Positions 11,320 to 21,661 of a DNA stretch of 64,000 nucleotides are shown piece after piece (position 1 is the first letter of the stretch; each line of letters starts with the position of its first letter). The stretch is from Mermis nigrescens (taxonomy: Eukaryota > Nematoda > Enoplea > Mermithida > Mermithidae), in NCBI GenBank assembly GCA_036768485.1, contig JAVLUZ010000145.1:4806660-4870659 (forward strand), given 5' to 3'. Below the pieces are notes generated by a model, which had not been told where the DNA came from, made no database searches, and saw nothing but the letters and a program-made list of their open reading frames with translations. The position numbers were made by a program, and so were the translations under genes.

Positions 11320-11500
11320 TGCCCATGTACGAAACATAGCCCCATCCCAGAGACCCTTCGCCCCATTGCAGGATTGGTCCGGCCCATTGCCGGTTGAGGG
11401 CGATATGGGGCATTGCCCAGATGTGTGCAGAGCAGTAGAAAATCCAGTCATAATCACAGGCACGTAGCTTGGGGGAGAGGGGGAGGATTGGGAAGGACTA
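11320..11500. mobile_element. Fragments of families E and I
   Basis: At 11324-11420 a family-E-like segment is seen (CGCCCCATTGCAGG, GGGGCATTGCCCAG). At 11458 a family I head begins (CAGGCACGTAGCTTGGGGG). It is not followed by the rest of the element. Confidence 0.4.
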
Positions 11501-11680
11501 GTCGCCACCAAACATTTTTAAGTACGAGCATTTTTCACAACAATACCACTAAAAAAGAATAACATTCTTGAAAATATTACCAAAATAGATTTCAGTACAC
11601 CTTTTAGATATTAGGGCAAAAACTACAAGCGTTTTACTTCAGATTAATTGCTATTATATAACTTTGTCTCCCAAAGAGCC

Positions 11681-11933
11681 CAGGGGCGTAGCTGACCTTC
11701 TAGATTAGGGAAAGCGAAAATTTCGACTTAAATAATTAAAAAAATTTAACTTTATTTTAATATATCAAAAAATATGCTGTACGTAAATAAATAGCCGTCA
11801 AGCGCCCGAAAATTTTAGGCTCATTAGTTCGAAAGTATGCTGAAATCTATTGAAGCTGTCTATTAAATGAGATTTGAGAATTCTAAACTTTTTTGGAGAG
11901 AGTTCCCCAATCCACCACAGTTACGCCACTAGA
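11681..11933 (+). mobile_element. Family J element
   Basis: Begins near CAGGGGCGTAGCTGACC and ends near CCACAGTTACGCCACT, so the ends are inverted (GGCGTAGCTG/CAGTTACGCC). The body contains AAGCGCCCGAAAATTTTAGG and TATGCTGAAATCTATTGAAG, also seen at 36110-36620. No convincing TSD. Confidence 0.5.
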
Positions 11934-13187
11934 GGAACCATTGTTACTAAGCCAAAATTTGCAGGCGCTCCACACAATTATTCATTTTCCGTCCCATATC
12001 GCTTTTCTTTGCAATGAACAAAATGTACAAGCAATTTTCCAGCAGGGTCAAGTTTGAACGTAATCTTTCAAAATTATTTTTGTGGCTTTTTTATATGTAC
12101 AACATTTTTTACTGAAAATGATTCAAATCAAAATAAATTTTTTAATTTAGAACAAGATTTCATCTTCAATATGTATACAGAGCTGCTTGAGAAATGCTCT
12201 AAAGCACCATTACTTTTGCCTATCTACAGAAAAAATTGCTGAGATATCCGAATTAACAATTTCAATCCCCTAATTCGGAAGATCATCTGCGCGAGAGCTT
12301 TGCATATCCAGCAGGCATGCGCATTAGGGGCAGAAACCAAAAAATTTACTAAAGTGCCTATTTCTAGACTCAAAAATGGTTAATAAGCAATAAATTAAAC
12401 AAATATCTAGTCAAAAAATGAGTAATGGCGCTAAACGCCAAAAATTTAGAGCTTTTGAGCAAACAGATAGACAAAACGCTTGAAAAAGCCCCTTTTCAAC
12501 AAATGTTTTGGAAAATCCCGAATTCGGGGGGGGCAGATTGGAAAAATCTAGGGAGATGGAAGGTGAGCGAACATGTAACGGGGATGGCGGATACCCCACC
12601 CAAAGTCGATCATCATCCCATTTCCCTCCAGCAAAGCGAGAAAATTTTTGACCACCCCTGATTTTTGAGAAAAATCGAATTTTTGGCCGGCTTTGGCCAG
12701 AAATAGGAAGTTATTAAGCCCCTTTATAAAAATGGCCCGGGACCCCCATCCAAAATTTCGTACCGTTACATGTATGGAGGTGATATGTGGAAACCTCCCT
12801 GGAAGTAAAATGAAATCACAGTTAACATCATCTCAAACAAGAGCTAAATGTTGGGCTTGCTCAACTCAGAAATCAGCTGGAAACTGTTCTTGCTTCATGC
12901 TTTTCATTTTTTATTTTACGAAACCGTTGTTAAAAAGTACTTGTACATCTTAAATTTTAGAGTGACTAGTTCTACATAGCCCTTCCACAGCTGTAACACG
13001 CCTGCCTTCACACCATGGAATCATCCATGATTTTCATAGGGATAGAAATATTAATAAGAATCTACGGAGTCCAGAGATGAGAAGATAGGAAGGGCCCCAT
13101 CACAAAGAGGCGTGGGGTCTGAAACTGTTTCTCGCCCTGAGAATCGGGTTTCGGGACACCCAATATCAGATAGACACTTAGAGCTAA
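11934..13187. other. Unassigned stretch with a family M fragment
   Basis: No gene is supported. At 12640-12790 there is a block (GGCCCGGGACCCCCATCC, then CCGTTACATGTATGG) that recurs at 44860-44920 and, inverted, near 22670-22740. I call this family M. TAATGGCGCTAAACGCC near 12421 is another palindrome of the GGCGC type. Confidence 0.4.
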
Positions 13188-13342
13188 AATATTGCCAGTA
13201 TTTTTGGTAAATTGGCCCCATCGGACTGCTCAGATTTAGCTGCTACCCATGTACAGTCCCATCCCAACCCATGTGAGGAAGAATGTTCTCTATCCTCTGA
13301 CATAGATACATTCAACGGATCGATATTCAGATGGGAGCAAGC
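13188..13342 (+). pseudogene. Possible coding fragment interrupted by a family B insertion
   Basis: An open frame starts after a TAA at 13185 and runs to the B element at 13343 without low-complexity bias; it includes PSDCSDLAATHVQSHPNPC and EECSLSSDIDTFNGS. If the B element and one copy of its duplication are ignored, the frame continues past 13618 to a TGA near 13710. A possible acceptor (TATTGCCAG) sits just before it. I recognise no domain. It could equally be a chance frame. No product is assigned. Confidence 0.22.
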
Positions 13343-13609
13343 CATAGGTGGGCGGCACCAAAGTTCTAGGAGGAAAGGGGTTGCAAGATTTTCTCAAAGG
13401 TCAAAAAATGGCCTTAAAAGTGGTGGTATGGCGAAAAAAACCCTTTTTCAACGTTTCTCATCAAACACTATCTATTGGCATCAAAAAATTGCGGAAAAAA
13501 GAGAAAAAATTTCAAAAATCGAAATCTAGGGGGTATTTTGATTTCTGGAAGGGGGGGTATTTCGGTTTCTCGGGGGGCACACCCCCCAAACCTTCCATGC
13601 CCACTTATG
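13343..13609 (+). mobile_element. Family B hAT MITE with 8-bp TSD
   Basis: CATAGGTGGGC ... GCCCACTTATG, 267 bp. The flanks GAGCAAGC (13335-13342) and GAGCAGGC (13610-13617) agree at 7 of 8. Plus-strand orientation relative to the copies at 338 and 3704. Confidence 0.85.
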
Positions 13610-13617
13610 GAGCAGGC

Positions 13618-14300
13618 CTTCTTATCATCAGGACTAGTGCATAAAATTTTTCTAACGATTTTTCAGCGCAGCACAAAGAGTTTTCCACTAATTTGCAGAT
13701 GCTGACCACAATGACCATGTGCATCTCCTAAATTCTGTACTAAGTGATAATTATGACGCAATCGTTCCATTACCTCCTTGATGGTCACGAATTTTTGCCC
13801 CACCCCCCCCGCCCTCCTTTAGGGCAGGAACTTGTATGTAATATCTTTAGGACATTTGTACTTATTTTTTGCATTATTGGCCAAAAATTAGATGTTATTT
13901 TCCCCCTCCCCTGGCCTCCTTCACAACAGCTGATAAGCTTTTCAACAATCTGGAGAAGTTACATGTACAATTAAGTGAGTGCACAAATGACATTAACCAG
14001 TAAGTTTCGCCAGTCAAGTTCGTTTTGTGATAAATACCATTCCAAACAATACAATGCTTTTCGCCAGTTCGTGCATAGTTGCCTACGGCAAACATAAGAC
14101 CTTAATCAAAGGCCCACTTTAGCATGCAGCAAATGATTTGCCCTCGTAAACTGTTGGGCAAAAATGCTCTTTGCAGTGTGCCTTAATATGGTTGACCCGG
14201 ACTGTGATGATTCGGCTAGAAGCGAAAAAATCAAACTACAGAGTAGCAATAGTATAGGATGGTAGGTCGCTTGGGATTCACGAGAGCAATAAGTGTACCA
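13618..14300. other. Unassigned stretch
   Basis: Apart from the possible continuation of the frame at 13618-13710, I see no gene. Pyrimidine-rich patches (13798-13820, 13900-13920) look like MITE interiors. Confidence 0.35.
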
Positions 14301-14305
14301 ACAAG

Positions 14306-14417
14306 AACAACAACAACAACAATAATAATAGTAATAATAATAATAATAATAATAATATAACAATAATAATAATATTAATAATAATAATAATAATAATAAT
14401 ATAACAATAATAATAAT

Positions 14418-14466
<49 letters not shown>

Positions 14467-14580
14467 GATAATAATAATAATAAAAGCAACAACAACAACA
14501 ACAGCAACCTCAACTACAACAACAACAACAACTAACCATGACAATAATAACAAAAAACAACAACAACAATAACAATAACA
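14306..14580. repeat. (AAC)n / (AAT)n trinucleotide microsatellite
   Basis: A composite trinucleotide tract: AAC units, then a long AAT run (about 14326-14485), then AAC again. The minus-strand homopolymer frames are artefacts of this tract. It lies directly upstream of the integrase relic. Confidence 0.95.
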
Positions 14581-15255
14581 AAATTGTGGCACTCTGGTGT
14601 AAAGCAGCTGTACCTCCAGAGCCAAAAAAGTATTTCCAAAATCAAAAATGAAACAATGGTTAGAACAGCAACCATCATATACTTTGACATAGACCATTGA
14701 GAAAAAAGTATGTACGGAATAAGGTGCTTGTGAGTGGCATTGATGAAGAGTGGCAAGCTGACATTGTTGATTTGCAGTCATTAAGTAAATTTAACGATGC
14801 ATACAACTTTTTATTAAATACAATTCATCTGTTTTCCAAATACGCTTGGTCTGTACTCTTCAAAACAAAAAGTTCAAAAGACATCCTTGACGCTTTTCAG
14901 AAAATCTTTAAAGATTAAAAACTGTATAAATTACAGACTGATGCGGGTAAAGAATTTGTGAACAAAGAGTTTCAGAAATTTTTCAAATCTAAATCTGATG
15001 ACTTCTTTGTTACTAAAAGCGAAATGAAAGCATCGGTAGTGGAACAATTTAATCACGCGCTAAAAGAAAAAACGTAGTGGTATATCACTGAAAGGAATAC
15101 ACATAGGTACATTGATGTCTTAAACAATCTCATGTATAATTGTAATCATTCTATGCATAGAACTATAGGTACATTTCCGGCAAATGTTACGCCAAGAAAC
15201 GAGCAAGGAATTTTAAATAAAGCGTTTTGCACAACAAAAAAGATGCAGTATTCAA

Positions 15256-15800
15256 AGTCTGTCTCATTTATCCGAGAGCTTTTTCAATAAATATTTTTGA
15301 AGGCTACAGTAACCCCATCTTTCTCATTTACTGTAGTTTGCTAGATCTTGCTGTAATTACATAGCAGAGAAGAGTTTTTCAATAACCTTTTTGCGACATA
15401 ATTTATTCTTGTTTTCCAGATGATTAATCAACTCACAGATAAAAATCGCGCATTCAGCTTATCCTAAGTTGACACTTTAAACATAATAGACTAAAATATT
15501 AAGAAATGTTGTGAACTCCCGCATAGCTCAGTGGTAGAACGTCTGCTTGTTGTGTCGAAGCAACCCGAGTTTGATTCCAGCCGATAGCTTTTTATTTAGC
15601 GCACTTACTATAGTATTCCCAGTACTGATTAAATGCCTAAATTAAATTTATATGGGCGGATTAGTGCATCAAAAATGGAAGAATTCCAGCCACTCGCCCT
15701 CACTGAGCTGACCTGTTAAATTACAGTAATTTGTCTTGTTTCGCTTACTGTAGCTCTTAAAAGAATTGACTAAAAAGCTATTGAATAAATGAAACAGACT
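15256..15800. mobile_element. 545-bp foldback MITE carrying a tRNA-like sequence, inserted in the integrase
   Basis: The ends are inverted over roughly 55 bp: AGTCTGTCTCATTTAT on the left and ATAAATGAAACAGACT on the right, followed inward by GAGCTTTTT / AAAAGCT and TACAGTAA / TTACTGTA. The element splits the integrase relic. I could not settle on a target-site duplication. The middle holds a tRNA-like segment. Confidence 0.7.
15517..15593 (+). tRNA. Degenerate tRNA-Asn-like sequence (GTT anticodon), probably a tRNA pseudogene or SINE-type head
   Basis: An A-box-like TAGCTCAGTGGT (15524-15535) and a B-box-like GTTTGATTCC (15569-15578) are correctly spaced, and a TTTTT terminator lies at 15589-15593. 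Counting from T8, the anticodon loop reads TTGTTGT with GTT at 15549-15551 (Asn). Four of five anticodon-stem pairs form. The D-stem is nearly intact. The T-stem and acceptor stem do not pair, so this is unlikely to be a working tRNA. Confidence 0.5.
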
Positions 15801-16130
15801 ATGAGTTTAATGTTGGCGATACGGTACATCTAAGTAAAGTTAAGCACACTTTTGAAAAAGGATACTGGCATAATTGGACCGAAGAATTTTTTATCATTAA
15901 AGAGGGATACGCTTGAACCCCACCAGTGTATAGTTTAGAAGACCAAATGGGTGGAAAATTAGAAGGTACAGCCAGAACTGCAAAAAATTGACATTTAAAC
16001 TGAAGATTTATTCATTGTCGAAAAAATTCTAAAAACTCAAAAATGCGGCAACAAAACTGATCATTTTGATTGATAAGAGGGGTTACCCGGGAAAATTTGA
16101 TTCTTGAGTGTCAGATTTAGTAAAACTATA

Positions 16131-16415
16131 AATAGTAATTTTCAATCTCATTTTGAAACAGAAAAAATGGAGGCTGGTCAGTGTTTCTTCAAGCATATTT
16201 TATGTCGTTCAATGCAAAATGCCTACTGACAAGCTATTTGAATCTTTTCAAATTTTATTAGGAAATACTTAGAAAAAGGCGACATATGCACCCTATTCAG
16301 GTTATGCCAGTATTTAAGCCCCAAGGCTAAATCTTATTCTGCTAATCTTTATACAAAAAGCGTTGATGATCACATTACTTCATCAATGTCAAACATTATG
16401 ATCTAAAAAGCACAA
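16131..16415. other. Unassigned stretch after the integrase relic
   Basis: Possibly further Polinton remnant (a short frame reads YSANLYTKSVDDHITSSM near 16330-16390), but I cannot match it to a Polinton gene. Confidence 0.3.
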
Positions 16416-16419
16416 ATGT

Positions 16420-16675
16420 TTTGTAAAGTTTAAAAAATTCCTTGAAAAGTTTGGAAAATTTTTGCAAAGTTTGAAAAATTTCTTGCAGAGTTTGAATCAA
16501 TTTTATATGCTTAAGGATAGCAAATTTGTAGACTTTGGAAAATTTCTTGCAAGCTTTGGAAAATTTCTTGCTGAAATTGAAAAATTTTTGCGATAAATGA
16601 AACTTTAGTTCATTCAATTTAGCATTGCTGCAGGCTTTGGAAAATTTCTCGCTGAAATTTTTGCTGAAATTGAAA
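16420..16675. repeat. Degenerate ~20-bp tandem repeat (TTTGGAAAATTTCTTGCA)
   Basis: Around a dozen imperfect copies of a GTTTGGAAAATTTCTTGCAA-like unit. The open minus-strand frame rich in FSK/FF residues is a by-product. Confidence 0.75.
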
Positions 16676-16950
16676 AATACAGTAGTGTAAAGTGGTGTAA
16701 ATTTTGTAAAGTGTAAAGAAGTGTAATGTGTAAGGTGTGAAAGAGTGAAAAGTGGTGTAAAGTAGTGTAAAGCGTAAACTTGTGTAAACTGTAAAGTGGT
16801 GTAAATAGTGTAAAGTATAAACTGATGTAAAGTGGTGTAAAGTGTAAAGTGGTATTAAGTAGTGTAAAAAGTGAACTGGTGTAAAGTGTAAAGTAATGTA
16901 AAAAAATGTAAAGTAATAACTGGTGTAAAGTGTAAGGTGGTGGAAAGTAG
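16676..16950. repeat. GTGTAAAGTG minisatellite
   Basis: Irregular repeats of GTGTAAAGTG / GTGTAAAGTA, mixed with TGGTGTAAA. The minus-strand frame through it is rich in LYTTL and is not a gene. Confidence 0.85.
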
Positions 16951-17477
16951 TTCACATCCCCCTTCATAGCCCCTCTTATCCAATTTCTATCATAGCCCAC
17001 CTTATACTGTATAAATTAACCTCTCCACTGTTGTCCTAAGGCCTTTTTCTTAAAAGTGTTAAGAGCCCCGGTGATGCTATAGCGGCGCTAATGAATCTGA
17101 GCGGTACTAATGAACCCTTTTCAGACCAACGCCCTTTTTTGCCTGTCTCAGGCCTCCCAGGGACAACTTTTTTTCGAAAGTTCCGGAGCTACCCTTCCCC
17201 AACGACAACTATTTTTTAAAAGTCCCTGAACTACCTCTTCCCCAAGGACATCTACTTTTTGGGCAAAATACCCAAGGCGCACTCAGGGCGCAAGTATCAC
17301 CCCCACCTATGTAATAACACAGGACACCCCCTCAGGGTGCACATTCTCACAGCCAGGGCGCACGTTTTAAGCCCCATCCTCCTGCTGCTACACACGCCCG
17401 CCTATGCTGTAACACAGGAAAAAAGCTCTCGAACCTAGTTCCCAAACTACTAGTTCCGGAACTACCCTGCCAGGGTC
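16951..17477. other. Unassigned stretch
   Basis: CCCC-rich and CAGGGCGCA-type repeats are visible (17280-17365), but no gene and no recognisable element ends. Confidence 0.35.
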
Positions 17478-17770
17478 GCAGGCTATACTACTACTTATAT
17501 AGCCTTTTTGGACTAAAAACAGCTATTAATCCCTTTCTGGAGTCGAGAAAATAGCTATATATCCTTCTGAAACTGAGAAAAGACAACTGAATAGACTTTC
17601 TGAGCTCAAAAAAGACTATATGGCTAGTTGTCTGAGCCCAAAAAGGCTGTAAAGCTAATTTTCAGAGCACAAACAAAGCTATACAGCAATGGTTTTCCGG
17701 CCAAAATCGTTGTATAGCTATCAGTTTTTCGAAGGTCGGGAAGGTAATACCCCCTCAACCCCATTCTCAT
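17478..17770 (+). mobile_element. Family H element (ATATAGC-rich), copy 1
   Basis: The segment is an irregular series of TATAGCC / AGCTATATAG motifs spaced about 35-40 bp apart (for example GTCGAGAAAATAGCTATATA, GACTATATGGCTAGTTGTCT, CTATACAGCAATGGTTTTCC). The same order of motifs appears at 32770-33040. Both copies end in GGTAATACC / GGCAATACC. Ends and superfamily are unknown. Confidence 0.6.
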
Positions 17771-17889
17771 GAATGCACTGCATGTGCATTATGGTGAGCG
17801 ATTATACCACATAATTGGTCGTTTGCTGTTCCATATCCGATTTTATATTAATATTTGGTGCTTCGCGCCAAATAGCAGGGACACCATTT

Positions 17890-18300
17890 TGGTGCGGTTC
17901 AGTAATGTTCACAAACGGACTTAAGAGGGCGAGGGGTCGGCCGCCCCAATGACCCAAAATAATTGGCAAGATGAAGAATGGATATGAAATTAACAATAAT
18001 TTGTGGCCGTCAGTGATAATAATTTCACAATTTTTTTAAGTTTTTTTTTTCAAAAATCATAATTTCACAAAAAAAATTTAATTTTTTTGAATTTTTCATG
18101 TTTTGAGCATAGTTTTCTACTACTTACGAGCATAAGTTTTCAAAACATTCCACGTCAAATGCTACAAATGCGAAGATAGAGCAGTAATTCAAGCTTGTTA
18201 ACGTTCTTCTGCTTTAATTTCACATATTTTTCGGCACTTCGCGCCATATTTTCACTGAATTCATTTGAATTCAATAATTTATTTCGAGCCGTCACCATAT
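17890..18300 (-). mobile_element. Family F copy, inverted and partial
   Basis: GGGCGAGGGGTCGGCCGCC, then AATGGATATGAAATTAACAA, then TGTGGCCGTCAGTGATAATA. Towards the right it reads ATGCTACAAATGCGAAGATA and CGGCACTTCGCGCC. All match the F body read backwards. The outer right end is not clear. Confidence 0.6.
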
Positions 18301-18779
18301 CGGTAAAAGACCTGGACTACTTATTTCTCATGCAAAGCACTTTGTAATGTTCTTGCATTGTACTGTATTTAATCAGGGTTGGACTTTAGGTGGCCCATAT
18401 GATTTAAAAATATTTGGCGCGATAAAGACATAGTACTTTATAAGCAATGGCTGCTGTTCCAAAAAATTACTGCATTCTCCATGGCCCAAGAACTGGCAGT
18501 TTGGACGCATTCAATTTTGCACTGTTCTAGAGACACCTCGAAATGGGAAAAAACTTTTTCGATATTCTCCCAAGACGCGTCCCCCAGAGGGAAAACTTAC
18601 TTAAATACAACTTTTTTGGCATTCCGAGCAGTTGCGCTTATCTGAGATCGACTGCACCATACAATTTGCAGTGATTTTTAGCCGTCAGTGACCATAATTT
18701 CTCAAGGCCCCGAAATGGGAAAAAATTTTTGTTGCTCCTGAGGGTCCCCAGGGTGAAAAATAAAAAATTGGCGAAGTGC
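18301..18779. other. Unassigned stretch
   Basis: No gene seen. A second GCCGTCAGTGACCATAATTT block at about 18690 suggests another degraded F-type tail. Confidence 0.35.
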
Positions 18780-19460
18780 GTCTGGCACACCACCAAAACA
18801 GGTTTCTAGCGTACTTTTGAGCTAATGAACTCAAAATTTTCCCGCGCTTCGCGCCTAATTTCTTGTTTATGTATAATTTTGTCTTCTACACCGCTAAAAA
18901 TCGCTCAAATTTTGAGTTAGACATAGAGACATGTCAATTGTTTGCTAGCGCTGTGTGCATTCATTGTAAAGCTATCGTTTTTGCCTTCTAGCTCACTCTA
19001 AACAGCTCAAATTTGAGTTATGACATGGAAAACATGAAATTTTTCCGGTTTATTGTTCATATGTTTTTTGTCTTCTAACCCGCTCAAATGCGCTCAAATT
19101 TGAACTTGACATGCAGAATATGTCCATTTTTTCGGCGCTTGGCGCCGAATTAATGATTATTCCATATTGTTTTTCTCTGCAAAGCACAATGATTAAGTAC
19201 AAAGGCAAGAGATAAGAAATAATCCGTCGATTAAGTGATGAGAAATCAGCATAAATGATAAATTTGCTGTATATCAATATGAAATAAAGTGCAAATTTAT
19301 TAATTTTTTTTTGTTCGAAATTTTGCTTCACCGACGTATAGAGCTCGCCGAGATACGCTGAAAACTGCCTTCATTTTCAGCCTATCTCCAAATGGTTCTC
19401 GAGATATATGGCTTCAAACATTTTTGCCCCCCCCCCGAAATAAAATCCTGGGTGCGGGCC
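18780..19460 (-). mobile_element. Family K element, inverted copy
   Basis: Three ~105-bp modules (CTCAAATTTTGAGTTAGACA type) with GCGCTTCGCGCC at about 18843 and GGCGCTTGGCGCC at about 19131 lead into the block ATAGAGCTCGCCGAGATACG ... CTCGAGATATATGGCTTCAA. They end at CCCCGAAATAAAATCCTGG. The order is the mirror image of 2186-3420. Confidence 0.65.
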
Positions 19461-19469
19461 TGCTCGCAA

Positions 19470-19893
19470 TCATACATGTTCTTGGGAAGCTTAGGGAGTA
19501 CACCCCTTCTTTAGAAAAGTTTCTCACCCCCGTCCCACAGAAATTTTTTTAACCCCATCCCCAACTCCAGAATCCTTAATTTTGTAAAAGTTCCCAAAAA
19601 TTTCCTGAAAGTTCACAGAAAAGGTGCTTTTTAAAAGAGCTTTTAGCTATCTATTTGCTCACAAGTGTGTTTTTGGCGCTTCGCGCCATGTACTTATGTT
19701 TTAAGTATATTTTGTGCCCTTTGTTCGACTTTTCTGTGATTTTTATCTTGAAATTTTTCGTTTTAAGATAGAGTATCGTCGGAAAACGCCAGAAAAACGA
19801 TGTTTTTAACGCGTGCCCACTGCCCACCATTTTTGGGCCCATAAAGGATACTTTAAGGTTTCAACCCCCAACAGAATTCTCATGCTATGCATG
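19470..19893 (-). mobile_element. Family C element
   Basis: Contains the C landmarks: ACCCCATCCCCAACTCCAGA, a perfect GGCGCTTCGCGCC at 19675-19687, GATAGAGTATCGTCGGAAAA, GACGCGTGCCCAC-type sequence, and the closing GAATTCTCATGCTATGCATG. It has no open frame. Confidence 0.6.
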
Positions 19894-20159
19894 GCTGGTT
19901 ACGACGCATTATTTTTATCATCCATTTTATCTCAAAAAAGCAAGTATGATACCTAGCCAAACTATCCAGTTATATGCGGCTGGAGGTTAAAGTCGACTAC
20001 ACTTAACAAAGATTGTTGTCAAGTGCAAGAACGTTGGCTTGAATGTTCGACGTCAGCATGAATCCCATGAGAAGTAATATCTGGTTTGACGTTAAGGGCA
20101 TGATTCTGACAGCTAAACGCGCTCAATCTATCTACTTGCATTTGTTCAAAGTTAAAGTA

Positions 20160-20760
20160 TCACCCCGGCGTATAAGACCTTGGGTGGTTCCGGGTCCCAT
20201 CCTATCAGTGGCGGATCCAGGATTTTCCTAAGGGGGGCGGTACCCCTAAGGAAGGGGCGGAACCCTGACTATGGGCGGAAAAACTAGCCGTTTTAACCCT
20301 AAAATCGCTAAAAATCGCTGAAAAATGCTTTAATTTTGCGCACTATTTTGGGCCATATGGGGGGACCCCTCCGGGTGGCTTCCGGGTCCGCCCTGCATCC
20401 TATAGAAAGATATTCACTGCTTCAAGAATTTTCACCCCTCTATAGAATTTGCGACCTTCCAAAAAAACGTGGAAAAGGTGCTGTTTAAGAGTTTTGAGCT
20501 GTCACTCATCTCGTAGTGTCCAATTTTAAGCGCCATATACTCATTTTGACCATATTCTTTTCGAATCGCTCTGATGTTTTTCCGAATTTTTTTTTAAATC
20601 TTCGTTTTTACGCTGTAGAAACATAGAGAAAGTCAATTTTTTTAATTCTTTATTCATTTTTTTTACATTTTTTAAATTTTTCCATTCTTTTTTGATCCAA
20701 CGAAGGAAATTTGGAAGAGATTTTTAACGTCTCCCCCTCCCCCCGAATTCCTTAGGCTGT
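20160..20760 (-). mobile_element. Family C element interrupted by family D
   Basis: To the right of D the C body is recognisable (ATTTGCGACCTTCC, GTGCTGTTTAAGAG, CATATACTCATTTTGACC, TTTTTACGCTGTAGAAACAT) but decayed. The D insertion splits it at CATCCTAT. Confidence 0.5.
20206..20395 (+). mobile_element. Family D hAT MITE (190 bp) with perfect 8-bp TSD
   Basis: CAGTGGCGGATCCAGGATTT ... GGGTCCGCCCTG, flanked by CATCCTAT at 20198-20205 and 20396-20403. It has the internal AAAATCGCTAAAAATCGC blocks of the family. Confidence 0.88.
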
Positions 20761-20797
20761 TTAGTAAACAGTTAAAAGCTTAACTGTTTTTTTCCAA

Positions 20798-21171
20798 TTA
20801 GGCAAATGATGCACAACTTTGTGTATTTACAAGCGCATGAATGCTACCTTTTCGGCTATACACAGAGATCCGTGATTTATCCTTGTCCGTCAGGAACGTG
20901 GATAATGTCATCTCTTCATCCGTTTCATCAGCATCTGTCATATTTGCTGAACACGAGGGTGGACTGACTGAGGAGACTGAATTATTCAACGAGGAAGCGT
21001 TGTGGCTGTTAAACAGAGTCTCTCTAAACGTGGCTTTAAATTCAACCCCCATGACTAAGAAAATAACTGTTCTTATCGAGCCAACTGCATCCTCATCCAC
21101 ACGTTGCTTCAGCATTTCTCCAGCAAGAGTACCGTACTGCACTGCATCAGCTAGCAAATTAGATATCAAAG
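20798..21171 (-). CDS. Candidate terminal coding exon, unidentified gene
   Basis: A frame of 123 codons runs to a TAA at 20800-20798. Its composition is protein-like and differs from the surrounding low-complexity frames: ISNLLADAVQYGTLAGEMLK, then RTVIFLVMGVEFKATFRE, then an acidic stretch DADETDEEMTLSTF and a basic tail DKDKSRISVYSRKG. The minus-strand sequence just upstream, CTTTGTTCCTTGTCATTAG, is a good 3' splice site, which would place the exon start at 21171 with two bases completing a split codon. That phase fits the end of the candidate exon at 27909-28075. A family G element lies in the presumed intron, 46 bp upstream. I recognise no domain. The plus-strand frame over the same DNA is the alternative. 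Confidence 0.4.
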
Positions 21172-21216
21172 CTAATGACAAGGAACAAAGATATCAAAAC
21201 ACGCATGCAACAATAG

Positions 21217-21661
21217 CAGTGTTTTTTTGTACAAGGTCCGTTTCTACATGTACAAAGATGTCCCCTAAAGACTTTGTACATTTTGTGCACATTAATTTTT
21301 GGGTACTATGATATGGTACAGTAGCAATTTTAGTGTGGTAAAAACGGAAATGTTCGACTGTTTGGTAGTGTATTTTAGCTAATCTCTGGGTCTTTAAGGG
21401 CAAAAATCGCTGAGACTCGTCTTGAAACGGCGGAAAGCGCCGAAAAACTTGACATTTTTCCCAATTTAAATGAAATTTCTGCCATTATAAAGATATATAT
21501 AAAACACACAATTACTCATTTCGACGCGCGCCAAAATTATGCAAATTTCAGACCTTTTTTGCGATTTTAGTCTTCCCAAAAATCTTTGTACATGTACAAA
21601 GATGGTCCTAAAAAGTCTTTGTACACCGGAAAAAATTTTTGTCAAATACGAAAAAACACTG
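21217..21661 (+). mobile_element. Family G hAT-like MITE
   Basis: CAGTGTTTTTTTGTACAAGG ... AAAAAACACTG, 445 bp. The flanks AACAATAG and GGCAATAG suggest a decayed duplication, with one base of uncertainty about the end. The two palindromes are mutated (GGCGGAAAGCGCC and GACGCGCGCC). Confidence 0.75.

Larger units (their letters stand above)
14618..16130 (+). pseudogene. Polinton/Maverick-type retroviral-like integrase, broken and MITE-interrupted
   Basis: The translated pieces match the integrase family found in animal Polintons. An N-terminal stretch (KQWLEQQPSYTL at about 14648) is followed, after a small frameshift, by VSGIDEEWQADIVDL, which carries the first catalytic Asp. Then come FSKYAW, LQTDAGKEF with the second Asp, and SEMKASVVEQFN with the catalytic Glu 33 residues after that Asp. 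So the D-D-E triad is still readable. The C-terminal core (VGDTVHLSKVKHTFEKGYW) and a decayed chromodomain (EDLFIVEKILKT at about 16002, then GKFDS and VSDL) follow. Damage: in-frame stops at 14916-14918, 15075-15077 and 15914-15916, frameshifts near 14685 and 15970, and a 545-bp insertion at 15256-15800. The reading frames on either side of that insertion are in register once its length is discounted. No other Polinton gene is recognisable nearby. Confidence 0.85.

Noticed and set aside
14106..14781. Minus-strand frames of poly-Leu, poly-Ile and poly-Tyr
   Set aside because: Pure translation of the (AAT)n/(AAC)n tract.
15517..15593. A functional tRNA-Asn gene
   Set aside because: The acceptor and T stems do not pair, so I list it as tRNA-like only.
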